Of a stretch of DNA of 64,000 bases, positions 21,420 through 32,140 are shown one piece after another. The notes beneath the pieces were generated by a model. The model ran no database searches, was not told where the DNA came from, and worked only from the letters and a program-made list of their open reading frames with translations. Every line of letters begins with the position of its first letter. Positions within the stretch are counted from its first letter, which is position 1. Both the position numbers and the translations under genes were made by a program. Source of the DNA: Branchiostoma floridae. Taxonomy: Eukaryota; Chordata; Leptocardii; Amphioxiformes; Branchiostomatidae. The stretch spans positions 239,574 through 303,573 of the forward strand of contig NW_023365779.1 of the NCBI RefSeq assembly GCF_000003815.2. Direction: 5' to 3'.

Positions 21420-21530
21420 TAGGCCGACACCCTAACCATTACACCAACATGATGCCAGGTGCAACTTGCATGTACACTTATGTTCTGTGCCGACACCCTA
21501 ACCATTACACCAATATGATGCCAGTTGCGT
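21420..21530 (-). mobile_element. tRNA-SINE head fragments, two copies
   Basis: The string gacaccctaaccattacacc occurs twice (near 21425 and 21488). Its reverse complement reads ggtgtaatggttagggtgtc, which resembles a tRNA A-box and anticodon region as seen in SINE heads. No box B is intact. Confidence 0.4.
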
Positions 21531-21875
21531 GAGTGTACACTTATGTTGGCCAAACCAATGCATAAATACATACTAGAGGCCCCAGTGTCTCCTGTTGGGA
21601 TGATTTTCTAATGATTGCACTTCCCAGCCCAGCTCGTTAGTTCGTCAATAAAAATCATTTTTATGGATCCAAAATTAAAAAGTCTGAGAGTGATGGATGG
21701 AAGCTTCATGGTGAAATTAGTTTTGATGAATCCATTTCTTCCTTAATTGCAATTATGGTAAAAAGAGTGATTGGTTTTGTCCATTAGATTTGTGAGTTAT
21801 GGTATATCTGTCTACCAGGCCACACCACTTCAGTTTGATGGTTCTCAGTTATGTAAAAGAACCGAACGGCCTACG

Positions 21876-22150
21876 GTCTACGGCCGTGGCGCGTTGAAAC
21901 ACCCGATCCCTCAATCTCGGAAGTTAAGCAACATGTAGTGGGGTCAGTATTTGGATTGGAGACCACCAAGGAAGACTGGATGCTGTAGCCGGGTCATACC
22001 AAAGACTCTTAAAAATGGTACATGCTTCTTTCTATACTAAGAAGAAGAGTATGGAAGCTAAACACACTACACTACCAGCGGACTGGCCCCCTGCTGTAGT
22101 GACCTATATGTGTGACCACAGGGCTTTGAAATAGAGATGGGGGCCAGCTT
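21876..22150 (+). mobile_element. 5S rRNA-headed SINE
   Basis: Positions 21876-21990 align by eye with 5S rRNA: gtctacggccgtggc start, aagttaagcaac (box A), gtcagtatttggattggaga (box C region) and tgctgtagcc end. The body from about 21991 (gtcataccaaagact, then tggtacatgcttcttt and ggccccctgctgtagtgac) is the same as in the tRNA-headed SINE at 29666. 5S-headed SINEs (SINE3 class) are known from zebrafish. The head is diverged, so this is not a functional 5S gene. Confidence 0.85.
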
Positions 22151-22829
22151 AAACATTAAGGTTTCATGGTTTTCTTGGTAAACACTCTTGTTTCCCATAG
22201 CATTAACATCTTATAAAATATAATGAAGCATTCATGATTAAGTATTCATAATCTATGCTAATTTGATGACCCAGGCTCCCAAACAATGGGTGGGACAGGC
22301 AGAATTTAAACCTAAAGCCCATCCATGTTGGCAGCCCGGCCTGGCGTGACCGGACGACAGTTTGTCACAAGATAACACGCTTTGCAGCTCCACATCGATG
22401 GGACAGATTTGATAATTGACGCTTTTCATTACTCCATTCTGGGCTGATGCCAGAGTCTCCATAAACACACAGTCACATTATTCAGGCTCAGCGGAGAATG
22501 CAGGCCTCCTATATTACTGTCCTGTAATTATTACTGTTTTCATCATTCCTCTTGATTTACTACTTATTCACATTATATAACTGTCCTGTGTGGGCTTTTA
22601 TCATAATAATTAACTTTCTTTCATACTCTATAATCCTGGCTTTTCATCAAACTTACTCTCCACTGTAGGTTTTTACTGCAGTTTCAATTCATATTTTTTG
22701 TATAGTTGCCGTGATGAAACTAACACCAGGCCAGCTTAGTGCATATTAATGTTGCTGAATATATTGCTACTGGTAGATGGGAAATTATGCCTGTCACCAG
22801 AAATCTGGTCAGAGCAGGCTGGGAACAAG
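22151..22829. other. Unassigned sequence
   Basis: Mixed composition, with a GC-richer patch near 22300-22400. I find no supported gene, repeat or element end. Confidence 0.35.
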
Positions 22830-23065
22830 TTGAAAATGGTACATTATAACTGTTTTCTCTGCTTAGCACTGAGTATGAGGAAGAGTCTGGGAGTTAAATA
22901 CACAAACCACTAGCAATGGACTGTAGTCCACTATAGCCTACTATATGTATAATAGGCTGTGTGGCCCAAGGGCTAAATACACATGGGCACAGATAGAAAC
23001 AGAGATGTGCACTGCCATATACACCAGAAGCTATAGGGAGGAGGAAGGGCTTGAATATGGACAGA
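22830..23065 (+). mobile_element. Diverged SINE body, third copy
   Basis: Contains aaaatggtacatt, tttctctgcttagcactgag, gtgtggcccaagggct and a terminal gtgcactgccatatac region, in the order of the 5S- and tRNA-headed SINE bodies. The head is too diverged to classify. Confidence 0.7.
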
Positions 23066-23165
23066 CATCAATTCTAAGACTTAGTTTGAAGGATACTCCT
23101 CTAACAGGAGAAAGTTTCACTTCCTGACCCAACTATAACCACAAGAATCACGGCAGCAATGATTA

Positions 23166-23177
23166 CCCCCCCCCCCC
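23166..23177. repeat. Poly-C tract
   Basis: A run of about 12 C, a length-unstable site. Confidence 0.85.
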
Positions 23178-23284
23178 TCGGGCCTCGTAACTTGGCGGTT
23201 TCATCTCAACTTTCCCGACAGTTCTGTCCCCGGCTTAGTCTGATCTGCCCAGGGGGAAATTCCGGGACGGAGCTATAAGTGTCG

Positions 23285-23305
23285 CCATGGGAACTGTTCC
23301 CATGG
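23285..23305. other. 21-nt perfect palindrome
   Basis: ccatgggaac and gttcccatgg are exact inverse repeats separated by one base. It could form a cruciform or bind a dimeric factor; no function is implied by context. Confidence 0.6.
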
Positions 23306-23635
23306 GAACGGGCATAAACTTGTCACTGTGACAAATTCTGTACCATGTCCGACTGATTACCAGGACACTAACTGCTTTACCCCAAACCAAACCAACAAAT
23401 CCATCACTATATTGGCCTGAGGCGATGGGCATCCATTTCATGGTCACCTGCATCCCCAGAATGACTCTTAGTAATTAATAAAATCCAACAACAATTCTGA
23501 ACTTGTCATGACTCTTTTAGCTAGGACTTAACAGCTTCTTCGGAATGTGTCAATGGTTACACCCCAATATTCCAACTCCACCCTACACTTACAGGGCTGA
23601 TGGAACATTGGCACATCGGAACATGTATCACTTAA

Positions 23636-24073
23636 GGGCTGGGTACCGCGATGGTACAGAAAATTCAGATCCAGGTCCGGTTCAGGTCCAGAGGATCAGG
23701 TCTAGGTCCGGACCTGAACCTGGACCTGATTCAGTATGACTCATACCAATGGTCCATTTCACTACAAAGAAATCTGTTTCATGGAGTATTAGACTTACAC
23801 TCAGGCCTCTTAAAATCCTACAACGCTATCTGCACCGGTACGATTGACTGTAAAACTTGGTAGAAATGACTATAAACTCTACTCTACTTCACTCTTGTTA
23901 TTTTCTTCCACCTACAAGCGCCAAAACGTGTGAATGCCTGATCAAATAATGTGTTAATTTTCTAATCGGTCCAACATCCGGTCCACCTAATTTTTTTAGG
24001 TCCGGTTTTTCTGGACCGGTTCAACAAGAAAAACCGGGTTTGTACCGGTACGCTGTACCGATACCCAGCCCTA
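23636..24073. mobile_element. hAT-type non-autonomous element, copy 1
   Basis: About 438 bp. It begins agggctgggtaccgc and ends gtaccgatacccagccct, which is the inverse. Subterminal caggtccgg and ccggacctg repeats form palindromes at both ends. Copies 2 and 3 (29054-29457 and 46228-46654) have exact 8-bp target duplications; here the duplication is not clear. No transposase frame is present. Confidence 0.85.
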
Positions 24074-24330
24074 CAGATCACTATACCCTGTGTGCTTGCC
24101 GTAATTTGCCTGGCAACAGCCTTGCTATTGGAATGAAAGTATCAAGACTGTATAAACTTGACTTAAGGAAAAGTCAGTATGCATCAAACAGGGAGTCCAT
24201 AAATAGGCAATATGGTAAAGCCAGAAAGAAATGACTAAGTTTTGTAGACGGAAGCAGTATTAGTAGTAGTTTCACTATATATGGACTAATTGTGTGGCTG
24301 ATTACACAGTAGTGATAGATACATCTGATT

Positions 24331-24549
24331 TAACGTTAGTTCACCTTTATCCGCCTTCAACCTATATCCGTTGTGTTGCTAAACAGAGATATCAAGTTGA
24401 TGGACGGTAGTTTCAAATTGTAGTATTTTCAAGATATTGCTGTTTAAAACCACCATCTGTCAACTTGATATCCCTAAAAACAAATACATAATTTGTTCTT
24501 AAAAAGAACGGTTAAAGATTACCCTGTGGATAAAGGTGAACTAGCGTTA
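24331..24549. mobile_element. Fold-back MITE, copy 3
   Basis: A full-length copy. taacgttagttcacctttat at the left is the near-exact inverse of the right end gataaaggtgaactagcgtt. Inner arms gatatcaagttgatggacgg and ctgtcaacttgatatc pair. The whole ~219 nt would fold into one long hairpin. Confidence 0.9.
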
Positions 24550-25262
24550 GATGTGAGAATAACTGATAATCGTCATGCCTGTTGCCATTCTTAGTAAACA
24601 AATATTCCACGGGTGACCCAAACCAAGAAACTCCATTCCAGGAGCCTACAAATCAGGAGGAGAAATCCCATCCACTGATTGACAATAAAATCTTACAGTC
24701 GGTCACTGACCCCAAAAATCCCGCCATTCCTCACCCCACACTGATCAGACTATAGTTTCTCCCCACCCCAAACAAACTCAGATGTACCGCCACATATTTG
24801 TCAACGGTGCAGCAGGTGGCAGAATGGGTGCACCAGACATCAATAATGGTGGGGAGAAACCATGAAAGGATCAGCCAAGAAAAGGCTGGAATGAGACACT
24901 TTGAACTCCCGTCAGGGGAGCTTTTAAGATAAAAAAACTGATAAATATCCCCACACCAGAGTGCAAACCAAAACCAAATACCATTTTGGGGGGCAAATCA
25001 ATCAACTAGGATGGAAATAATTCATATTGGCTTTCTCTGATAATATACTACCCATAATTGCAAACCTGGATTCCTAAAATCTTCACATGTTTCCTGCCAA
25101 ATTGTACAAGAACATTTCAGTAAAGATTTGAAGGAAAAGCAGGTAAGACTTCAAAGTCTTTCATTGATTTTTTGAGGGGATTTCTGAGCGAAAGGCATGA
25201 CTGGGGTGATTTGTGGCAACCAAATTGCTCGTTCGCTTTTTGTCTGTGGGCCAATCAGTCAC
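24550..25262. other. Unassigned sequence
   Basis: Unique-looking. No gene, RNA or repeat structure that I can defend. Confidence 0.35.
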
Positions 25263-25263
25263 T

Positions 25264-25490
25264 GATACAGGCACATGTCATGGTAATCCCAGAGGGGGGC
25301 ACTACAGGCACATGTCATGGTAATCCCAGAGGGGGGCACTACAGGCACATGTCATGGTAATCCCAGAGGGGGGCACTACAGGCACATGTCATGGTAATCC
25401 CAGAGGGGGGGGGGACTACAGGCACATGTCATGGTAATCCCAGAGGGAAGGTTCTCTACAAGTGCATGTTTTATCAATTCAAGAAGGGGG
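25264..25490. repeat. 37-bp G-rich minisatellite, segment 1
   Basis: Units contain ggcacatgtcatggtaatcc, then cagagggggg, repeated every 37 bp. The last part (gaaggttctctacaagtgca onwards) is the array's right flank. Nearly the same flank occurs again at 26625-26672, after the gap. Confidence 0.95.
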
Positions 25491-25987
25491 NNNNNNNNNN
25501 NNNNNNNNNNNNNNNNNNNNNNNNNNNNNNNNNNNNNNNNNNNNNNNNNNNNNNNNNNNNNNNNNNNNNNNNNNNNNNNNNNNNNNNNNNNNNNNNNNNN
25601 NNNNNNNNNNNNNNNNNNNNNNNNNNNNNNNNNNNNNNNNNNNNNNNNNNNNNNNNNNNNNNNNNNNNNNNNNNNNNNNNNNNNNNNNNNNNNNNNNNNN
25701 NNNNNNNNNNNNNNNNNNNNNNNNNNNNNNNNNNNNNNNNNNNNNNNNNNNNNNNNNNNNNNNNNNNNNNNNNNNNNNNNNNNNNNNNNNNNNNNNNNNN
25801 NNNNNNNNNNNNNNNNNNNNNNNNNNNNNNNNNNNNNNNNNNNNNNNNNNNNNNNNNNNNNNNNNNNNNNNNNNNNNNNNNNNNNNNNNNNNNNNNNNNN
25901 NNNNNNNNNNNNNNNNNNNNNNNNNNNNNNNNNNNNNNNNNNNNNNNNNNNNNNNNNNNNNNNNNNNNNNNNNNNNNNNNNNNNNNN
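25491..25987. other. Assembly gap (497 N)
   Basis: The gap interrupts the 37-bp array immediately after a copy of its right flank. Open frames drawn through it are meaningless. Confidence 1.
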
Positions 25988-26672
25988 AGGGGGGGGGGGT
26001 AACCAGGCGGGTATGTAATTGTATACCCAGATAGGAGGAGGGGGCCACCACCAAAGCAACACTTTCATGGTTATTCTCCAGGGGGGAGCGCCCTCCGGGA
26101 CAACTTTTATGCTAATCCCAGAAAGGGGGGGGGCACTACAGGCACATGTCATGGTAATCCCTGAGGGGAGGTGGGCACTACAGGCACGTGTCATGGTAAT
26201 CCCAGAGGGGGGGGGGGCACTACAGGCACATGTCATGGTAATCCCAGGGGGAGCACTACAGGCATATGTCATGGTAATCCCAGAAGGGGGGGGCACTACA
26301 GGCACATGCCATGGTAATCCCTGAGGGGAGGTGGGCACTACAGGCACATGTCATGGTAACCCCAGAGGGGGCACTACAGGCACATGTCATGGTAATCCCA
26401 GAGGGGGGCACTACAGGCACATGTCATGGTAATCCCAGAGGGGGGCACTACAGGCACATGTCATGGTAATCCCAGAGGGGGGCACTACAGGCACATGTCA
26501 TGGTAATCCCAGAGGGGGGCACTACAGGCACATGTCATGGTAATCCCAGAGGGGGGCACTACAGGCACATGTCATGGTAATCCCAGAGGGGGGGGGGACT
26601 ACAGGCACATGTCATGGTAATCCCAGAGGGAAGGTTCTCTACAAGTGCATGTTTTATCAATTCAAGAAGGGG
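25988..26672. repeat. 37-bp G-rich minisatellite, segment 2
   Basis: About 16 units with variable G-runs (3 to 12 G) and a few diverged copies near the gap (agcgccctccgggacaac, gctaatcccagaaag). The homogeneous units run from about 26340 to 26600, then comes the same flank as in segment 1. G-tracts are one per 37 bp. Confidence 0.95.
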
Positions 26673-27200
26673 GCCACTAGAAGGCTGCAAGGCACATTAC
26701 TGCACTCTGCACAAGCCATAAGAATTCTCCAGGGGAGAGGTTTAAGACAGGATATTTTCCAATGAATATTACCTGTTGGAAACTACCTGGGCCCTTGTAT
26801 GATACACCTTTACTTTCTTTTTCTCATGATTACACAGCTTTTAGAACTTTCTGGCTAACCTTCCTCTCAACTTTCACACCTTTCACCTCCTGAAACAACA
26901 TACACACCTTTATTCTGATGGATTGGGTATCAACTTAAAAGTGAAAGTGTACTCACCTATTGATGGCAGGACAGGTGAGATGAGACAGGGTCACATGGAA
27001 GAAAAGAGAAAGTAATTAGTGTACAGGAATAAGCCAAAAGTCATAAACAGCATTCATGCAGGAATTGATATATTTAATCAATTAAACAAGTCTTAAGGCA
27101 TTATGTTTGCTAATAAACCAACAATGCAAAAAGTGACATCTCATCATTCATTGATCTTGGCAAATAAAGTACATTTTACTAAGAGTACAATAGTCTGGAT
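26673..27200. other. Unassigned sequence
   Basis: AT-rich with no supported gene or element. Confidence 0.35.
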
Positions 27201-27203
27201 CTG

Positions 27204-27251
27204 ACTGTGTGTATGTGTGTATGTGTATGTGTGTGTGTGTGGGGGGGGGGT
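27204..27251. repeat. (GT)n/(G)n microsatellite
   Basis: GT repeats with GTAT interruptions, followed by a run of about ten G. Confidence 0.9.
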
Positions 27252-27507
27252 CGGTATTGTTTCCTGGGGTAACTGCCTTCTCTTGCTAATAAAACATGTG
27301 GTGGGTTCTTTGACCTGTCTTTACCTTTCTTTTTATTAATCTTATGTGTGGTTCCTTCAGTTAACTTGTTAACTGATCTCCCATGTAACCCTTTATGAAA
27401 ACACAACACATCATAAATGATTACTTACATATTCTCAAGCTTCTTTTTTGCTTTGCTAACCCATAATCCCTTACAGACTAACCCAACAGTTTTAATCTTA
27501 GTGAATA

Positions 27508-27681
27508 CAGTAGAAGCCAGTTAATCGCACAATGAATAATTGCACACTTCTGTTAATGGCATGAAATCTTCAAATCCCATGGTGGCGTGGTCCAGCATAA
27601 TAACTTCGCTTTATTGCACCATTCGGATAATTGCATGTAATGCACTGACAAATGTGGTGTGCAATTAAACAACTTCTACTG
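27508..27681. mobile_element. pogo/Tc1-type MITE, second copy
   Basis: Flanked by TA. Starts cagtagaagccagttaat and ends with the inverse ttaaacaacttctactg. It is a clear relative of 15533-15696 in length and internal order (cacttctgttaa; attgcaccattcggataatt). Confidence 0.85.
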
Positions 27682-27904
27682 TACACTAGTCAGGTGCATG
27701 TATTCCTACCCGTCCTATGATATATGACATCTTTCCTTTAGTTTGTTCCTCCATTACAAATGTACCAAACTGTGAAGCCTAATTATTCCCTGGTCTCTCT
27801 GCTTTTAGAATCTCCCCAAACCCCTGAAGTGCTCCGGTGTAAATGACTTTTCTCATGTAGTCTGACATCTGCTTGGAAAGCAATAATCAGCCCGTGGTTG
27901 TTCA
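27682..27904. other. Unassigned sequence
   Basis: Short stretch between a MITE and a degenerate array; nothing identifiable. Confidence 0.35.
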
Positions 27905-28049
27905 TGTGAACCATCCATCTAAAGCAGTATACGCTGGCAATGACTGGTGAACAATGGTCCTGTCCTTAGTCCTGAATTTCCAGCCACTTTTACATCCATC
28001 TAAAGCAGTATACACTGGTAATGGCTGGTGAACAATGGTCCTGTCCTTA
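27905..28049. repeat. ~95-bp degenerate array, left of gap
   Basis: Two close units share catctaaagcagtatacrct and gaacaatggtcctgtcctta, about 96 bp apart. The array continues beyond the gap with more diverged units. Confidence 0.8.
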
Positions 28050-28582
28050 NNNNNNNNNNNNNNNNNNNNNNNNNNNNNNNNNNNNNNNNNNNNNNNNNNN
28101 NNNNNNNNNNNNNNNNNNNNNNNNNNNNNNNNNNNNNNNNNNNNNNNNNNNNNNNNNNNNNNNNNNNNNNNNNNNNNNNNNNNNNNNNNNNNNNNNNNNN
28201 NNNNNNNNNNNNNNNNNNNNNNNNNNNNNNNNNNNNNNNNNNNNNNNNNNNNNNNNNNNNNNNNNNNNNNNNNNNNNNNNNNNNNNNNNNNNNNNNNNNN
28301 NNNNNNNNNNNNNNNNNNNNNNNNNNNNNNNNNNNNNNNNNNNNNNNNNNNNNNNNNNNNNNNNNNNNNNNNNNNNNNNNNNNNNNNNNNNNNNNNNNNN
28401 NNNNNNNNNNNNNNNNNNNNNNNNNNNNNNNNNNNNNNNNNNNNNNNNNNNNNNNNNNNNNNNNNNNNNNNNNNNNNNNNNNNNNNNNNNNNNNNNNNNN
28501 NNNNNNNNNNNNNNNNNNNNNNNNNNNNNNNNNNNNNNNNNNNNNNNNNNNNNNNNNNNNNNNNNNNNNNNNNNNNNNNNNN
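28050..28582. other. Assembly gap (533 N)
   Basis: The gap lies inside the ~95-bp array, which is the likely reason for the break. Confidence 1.
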
Positions 28583-29053
28583 GAAATTTTGGAGCAAATG
28601 ATGTCTATAAGACCTGCCCTAAGTACTGAATTTAAAGTCATATCTGCTTCTATCTTATTCAACATCTGCTGGCAATGACTGGGGTAAAACGTCGCACAAA
28701 GGTCCTATTGCTATTGCTGAACTAAGTTACAACTGCCTCCATCCAAACCAACATCCACTGGCAATAACCGGTGTATAACGTTGCCCACAGGACCTGTCCT
28801 AAGTGATGAATTGAATCCACTTTTGCGTCCATCTAAAGCTAAATCTGGTAAAATTATTGGTGCAAAATATTGTCTACAGGACCTGTTCTAAGAGCTGAAC
28901 TAAGTTACAGGTGTCTCAAACTAAACCGACATCCCCCGACAATGACTGGTGTTGATGGGTTCTCTCCTTAGTGCTGAACAGTCAATTGTATGTCTGAAGC
29001 ATTCACACTGTAAAGCTGCATCCGCATCTGCCGAACGTGATTCATATACAGAA
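28583..29053. repeat. ~95-bp degenerate array, right of gap
   Basis: Units carry caacatctgctggcaatgac, then a gacctgtcctaagtgctga type block, with heavy divergence. The array continues after a hAT insertion (29054-29457). Isolated relatives of the cctgtccttagtgctgaac block also lie at 30480, 35628, 43250, 44520, 61143 and 61556. Confidence 0.65.
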
Positions 29054-29457
29054 TAGGGCTGGGTATCAGTACAGCGTACCGGTACAAAACCGATTCTTCT
29101 TATTGGACCAGTCCAGAAAAACCGGACCTGAAAATTAGGTGGACCGATTAGAAAATTAACAGATTATTTTATCAGGTATTCACACGTTTTGGCACTTGCA
29201 GGTGGAAGAAAATAACAAGAGTGATAGTAGAGTTTATAGTAATTTCTACCAAGTTTTTCAGCCAATTGTACAGATGCAGTTAGCGTTGTATAATTTCAAA
29301 ACGCCAGTGTAAGTCTAATACTCCACCAAACAGATTTCTTTGTAGTGAAATGGACCATTGGTATGAGTCATACTGCATCAGGTCCAGGTTCAGGTCCGGA
29401 CCTGGACCTGATCCTTTGGACTTGGACCTGAATTTTCTGTACTGGTACCCACCCCTA
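29054..29457. mobile_element. hAT-type non-autonomous element, copy 2
   Basis: 404 bp in inverted orientation relative to copy 1. It starts tagggctgggtatcagtac and ends gtactggtacccaccccta. The exact 8-bp target duplication ATACAGAA lies at 29046-29053 and 29458-29465, as expected for hAT transposition. It is inserted in the ~95-bp array. Confidence 0.95.
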
Positions 29458-29465
29458 ATACAGAA

Positions 29466-29650
29466 CATTGACTTTAGTTCTGAACTTACATACATCAAAA
29501 GCTACATCTGGAAAATTATTAGTGCAACATGATGTCTATAAGACCTGTCCTTAAATTCTGAATAAAAAGTATATCTGCTTCCATTTAAATCACCATCTAC
29601 AGGAGAATGGTTGATCCACTCACAAGAAGAAGGATCCCTACTTTTTGTGT
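29466..29650. repeat. ~95-bp degenerate array, continuation
   Basis: Units resume after the hAT element (gatgtctataagacctgtcc, tatatctgcttccat), matching units at 28600-28640. Confidence 0.6.
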
Positions 29651-29665
29651 GGTGGGTTCTTAGAC

Positions 29666-29940
29666 ACAGCCGGTGCAATGGCCTAGTGGGTAGAGTGTTC
29701 GCCTTGCATTCGGAAGGTCGTGAGTTCGATCCCCGGCCGAGTCATACCAAAGACTTTAAAAATGGTACATGCTGCTTTCTCTGCTTAGCACTCAGCATTC
29801 AGGAAAGAGTATGGAAGTTGAACACAACACTACCAGTGGACTAGCCCCCTGCTGTAGTGATTGCGTTGTGTGGCCCAGGGCTGATGAAAAAGAGATGGGC
29901 ACCGCCCTATGCGCCATCTTGGCACGGGAAGGGTTTAACA
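29666..29940 (+). mobile_element. tRNA-headed SINE with shared body
   Basis: The head has box A tggcctagtggg (29679-29690) and box B gagttcgatcc (29722-29732), with a tRNA-like anticodon loop cttgcat between them. From about 29740 the body (gtcataccaaagact, tggtacatgctgctttctct, tagccccctgctgtagtga, gggcaccgccctatgcgcc) is the same as in the 5S-headed SINE at 21876. It is not a functional tRNA gene because the fold continues into the SINE body and the acceptor stem is poor. Confidence 0.88.
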
Positions 29941-30014
29941 TAACTTTTTTCTTAGATATGCTTGAGGTGGGAGTCTACCAAACACAAGACCTCTATCTAA
30001 TTTCCTATCCAAGG

Positions 30015-30125
30015 CACGGCCTTAATTGTAGCTAGGTACTTATCTACGCACGAGTGGAGTGAGGATAGTCATTTTAAGTGCCTTTCCCAAGGGCACGGCA
30101 TCGGGTGCAACATGTTACAACAGCA
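30015..30125 (-). mobile_element. SINE body fragment (family C-like)
   Basis: On the minus strand it reads cccttgggaaaggcacttaa, then ctcactccac, in the order seen in the body of the SINE at 15765-16003. The head is absent. Confidence 0.5.
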
Positions 30126-30590
30126 TACATCTAAAGCAATGACAAGCCGGAATGACCATGTGATTTCAACATTAACTCAGCATTGAAGTTGCCAACAAAC
30201 CAAGACTTGGACTATAATTCTCATTTTAATGCTGGGACATAGCACAATTGTTCAACATTTAATATTACAATATAGCTGTAAAATGATTTGATAACCGCAG
30301 TAATAATGCAGCAACCGCAGAGTGAACCATTTGAACATAATGCCATCTAATACACCATAAGGTCAAAATGACACTTGTATATTTGAGATGATAAAACACT
30401 AATGCTGGAAAATGTCCATATTTTGTACTATAAAAAAAAGAAATCCAGCCCGATTATTGGAGCAACATACTTAACCCAGCCCCTGTCCTTAGTTATATTT
30501 CAGCCATACATAGTATGGTGAAATATATTGTATTCGTAATGTTTCTTTCTTCTTTCTCCTGTCAAATCTTCAAAGTGATTCATCTCCGCC
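30126..30590. other. Unassigned AT-rich sequence
   Basis: No gene. One cctgtccttagttatatttc block near 30485 links it to the ~95-bp repeat family. Confidence 0.35.
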
Positions 30591-31262
30591 GTTCCTGGAC
30601 CGAATGACCTGAAATTTGGCACAGGGGTAGAATGGGCCAATACCTTGATGCTTTTTTCTCAGTTTTTTCATATCTGCCTCTAAAATGATTTTATTGAGAT
30701 TTTTTTTGTCAATTTTAGACCAAAACTGTATATTTTGGCCCCTGTACCCTAATATTACAACCAAATGAGCTGAAATTTGACAGAGATGTGCCTTGATAAT
30801 GCCCCCATATAAATTCGATAACACTTTTGGTGTACAGTACAACAAAATGCTTATTTTTGCGATTTTTTGACCAATTTTTGACCAAAAAAGGACACTTTTG
30901 GCCCCTGTACCCTGGTATTACAACCAAATGAGCTGAAATTTGACAGAGATGTGCCTTGATAATGCCCCCATATAAATTCAATAACACTTTTGGTGTACAG
31001 TACAACAAAATGCTTATTTTTGCGATTTTTTTACCAATTTTTGACCAAAAAAGGACACTTTTGGCTCCTGTACCTTGGTATTGCAACCGAATGAGCTGAA
31101 ATTTGACACAGATGTGCCTTGATAATACGTTCATATAAATTCAATAACACTTTTGGTGTACAGTGCAACAAAAGGCTTATTTTTTTGCGATTTTTGGCCA
31201 ATTTTTGACCAAAAAAGGACACTTTTGGCTCCTGTACCCTGGTATTACAATTAAATGACCTG
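30591..31262. repeat. 163-bp tandem repeat, five starts
   Basis: The marker ctgaaatttg recurs at about 30609, 30770, 30933, 31096 and 31260, i.e. every 161-164 bp. Units share cttttggtgtacagtacaac and gaccaaaaaaggacactttt. The two central units are most alike. Minus-strand frames of up to 139 codons cross units but change frame between copies. Confidence 0.92.
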
Positions 31263-32140
31263 AAATTTGGTATAGATAGGCATTAGATACTTATTAACAA
31301 GATTCAAGTCAAATTTTTGACATAAACAACTTTAAAATGATTAATTTTGGCACTTTTCTGAGGGGAAATTTGTTTTCTTTTGGCCTCCTGACGTGACCTT
31401 CCGTGACCCCGCACAGAGCCACACCTGTGCGCGTCAGCCGGAGAGTTGATTGAATCAAAGACCTAGCCAATCAGCGAAGAGGAGGCCAAAGGCTAATTAA
31501 TATTCATAAGCGGGGCCTCATGATCCCGTATATAGCAGTGTTCCCGCCAGGGGGAGCGAAGCCCGCCTAAGGCTCTCGCATTTTACACTATTCAGAAGGC
31601 TTTATATTGTATCAGTTCTTAGGGGCATATCTATGATAATCGCAGCAGTCACTTAACTTCTCTTCAGGAGTTTAGCGTAACACTATTTCAGGTCAAACCG
31701 TCAAAGGCAACTAAAAACAAACTTTAACGTTACTGAGTTCAACAGTACTTATAACTTGTTATCCGAAGTTGAAACGCTAGCGATGGTATTTTCGCTGCGC
31801 TGTTAGCTCCGTGCGACTGTTGTTGACGGTCTTATAACGGTATATTTTGCACCCCTGTACCCTGGTATGAGTAACATTTGGTATAGATAGGCATAAGATA
31901 GTTGGTAAAATGATCCAAGTAAATTTTTGGCTTAAAGTACTGTAAAAGGCTTAATTACAGCACTTTTTTTAGGGGAAATTGGTTTTCTTTCGTTCTCCAT
32001 GCCATGATCTTTCGGACGTTCACCCCACAGAGCCGACATCTGCACCTGCGTCTAGCCGGCAGGAAGAGTTAATTCAATTAATGGTTCAGCCAATCAGCGA
32101 AGAGGAAAGTGAAGGCTAATTAATATTCATAAGCGGGACC
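31243..32140. repeat. ~0.61-kb duplication with CCAAT and TATA motifs
   Basis: Sequence from about 31243 recurs from about 31855 (tatagataggcat, aggggaaatt, agccaatcagcgaagaggaa, ggctaattaatattcataag), offset 611-623 bp. The first copy has a CCAAT box (31467-31471) and, about 60 bp on, gtatata (31528-31534), followed by a GC-rich stretch. This looks like a Pol II promoter of a repeated element; an LTR or other transposon is possible. The second copy runs into a gap. Confidence 0.65.

Noticed and set aside
21876-21990. Functional 5S rRNA gene
   Set aside because: The sequence is diverged from 5S at many positions and continues into a SINE body instead of a T-run terminator.
25264-26672. G-quadruplex array
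   Set aside because: Most units have one G-run per 37 bp, too far apart for canonical four-run quadruplexes; only intermolecular or long-loop forms are possible.
29666-29740. Functional tRNA gene
   Set aside because: Boxes A and B are present but the acceptor stem is poor, no Pol III terminator follows the head, and a SINE body shared with another locus follows directly.
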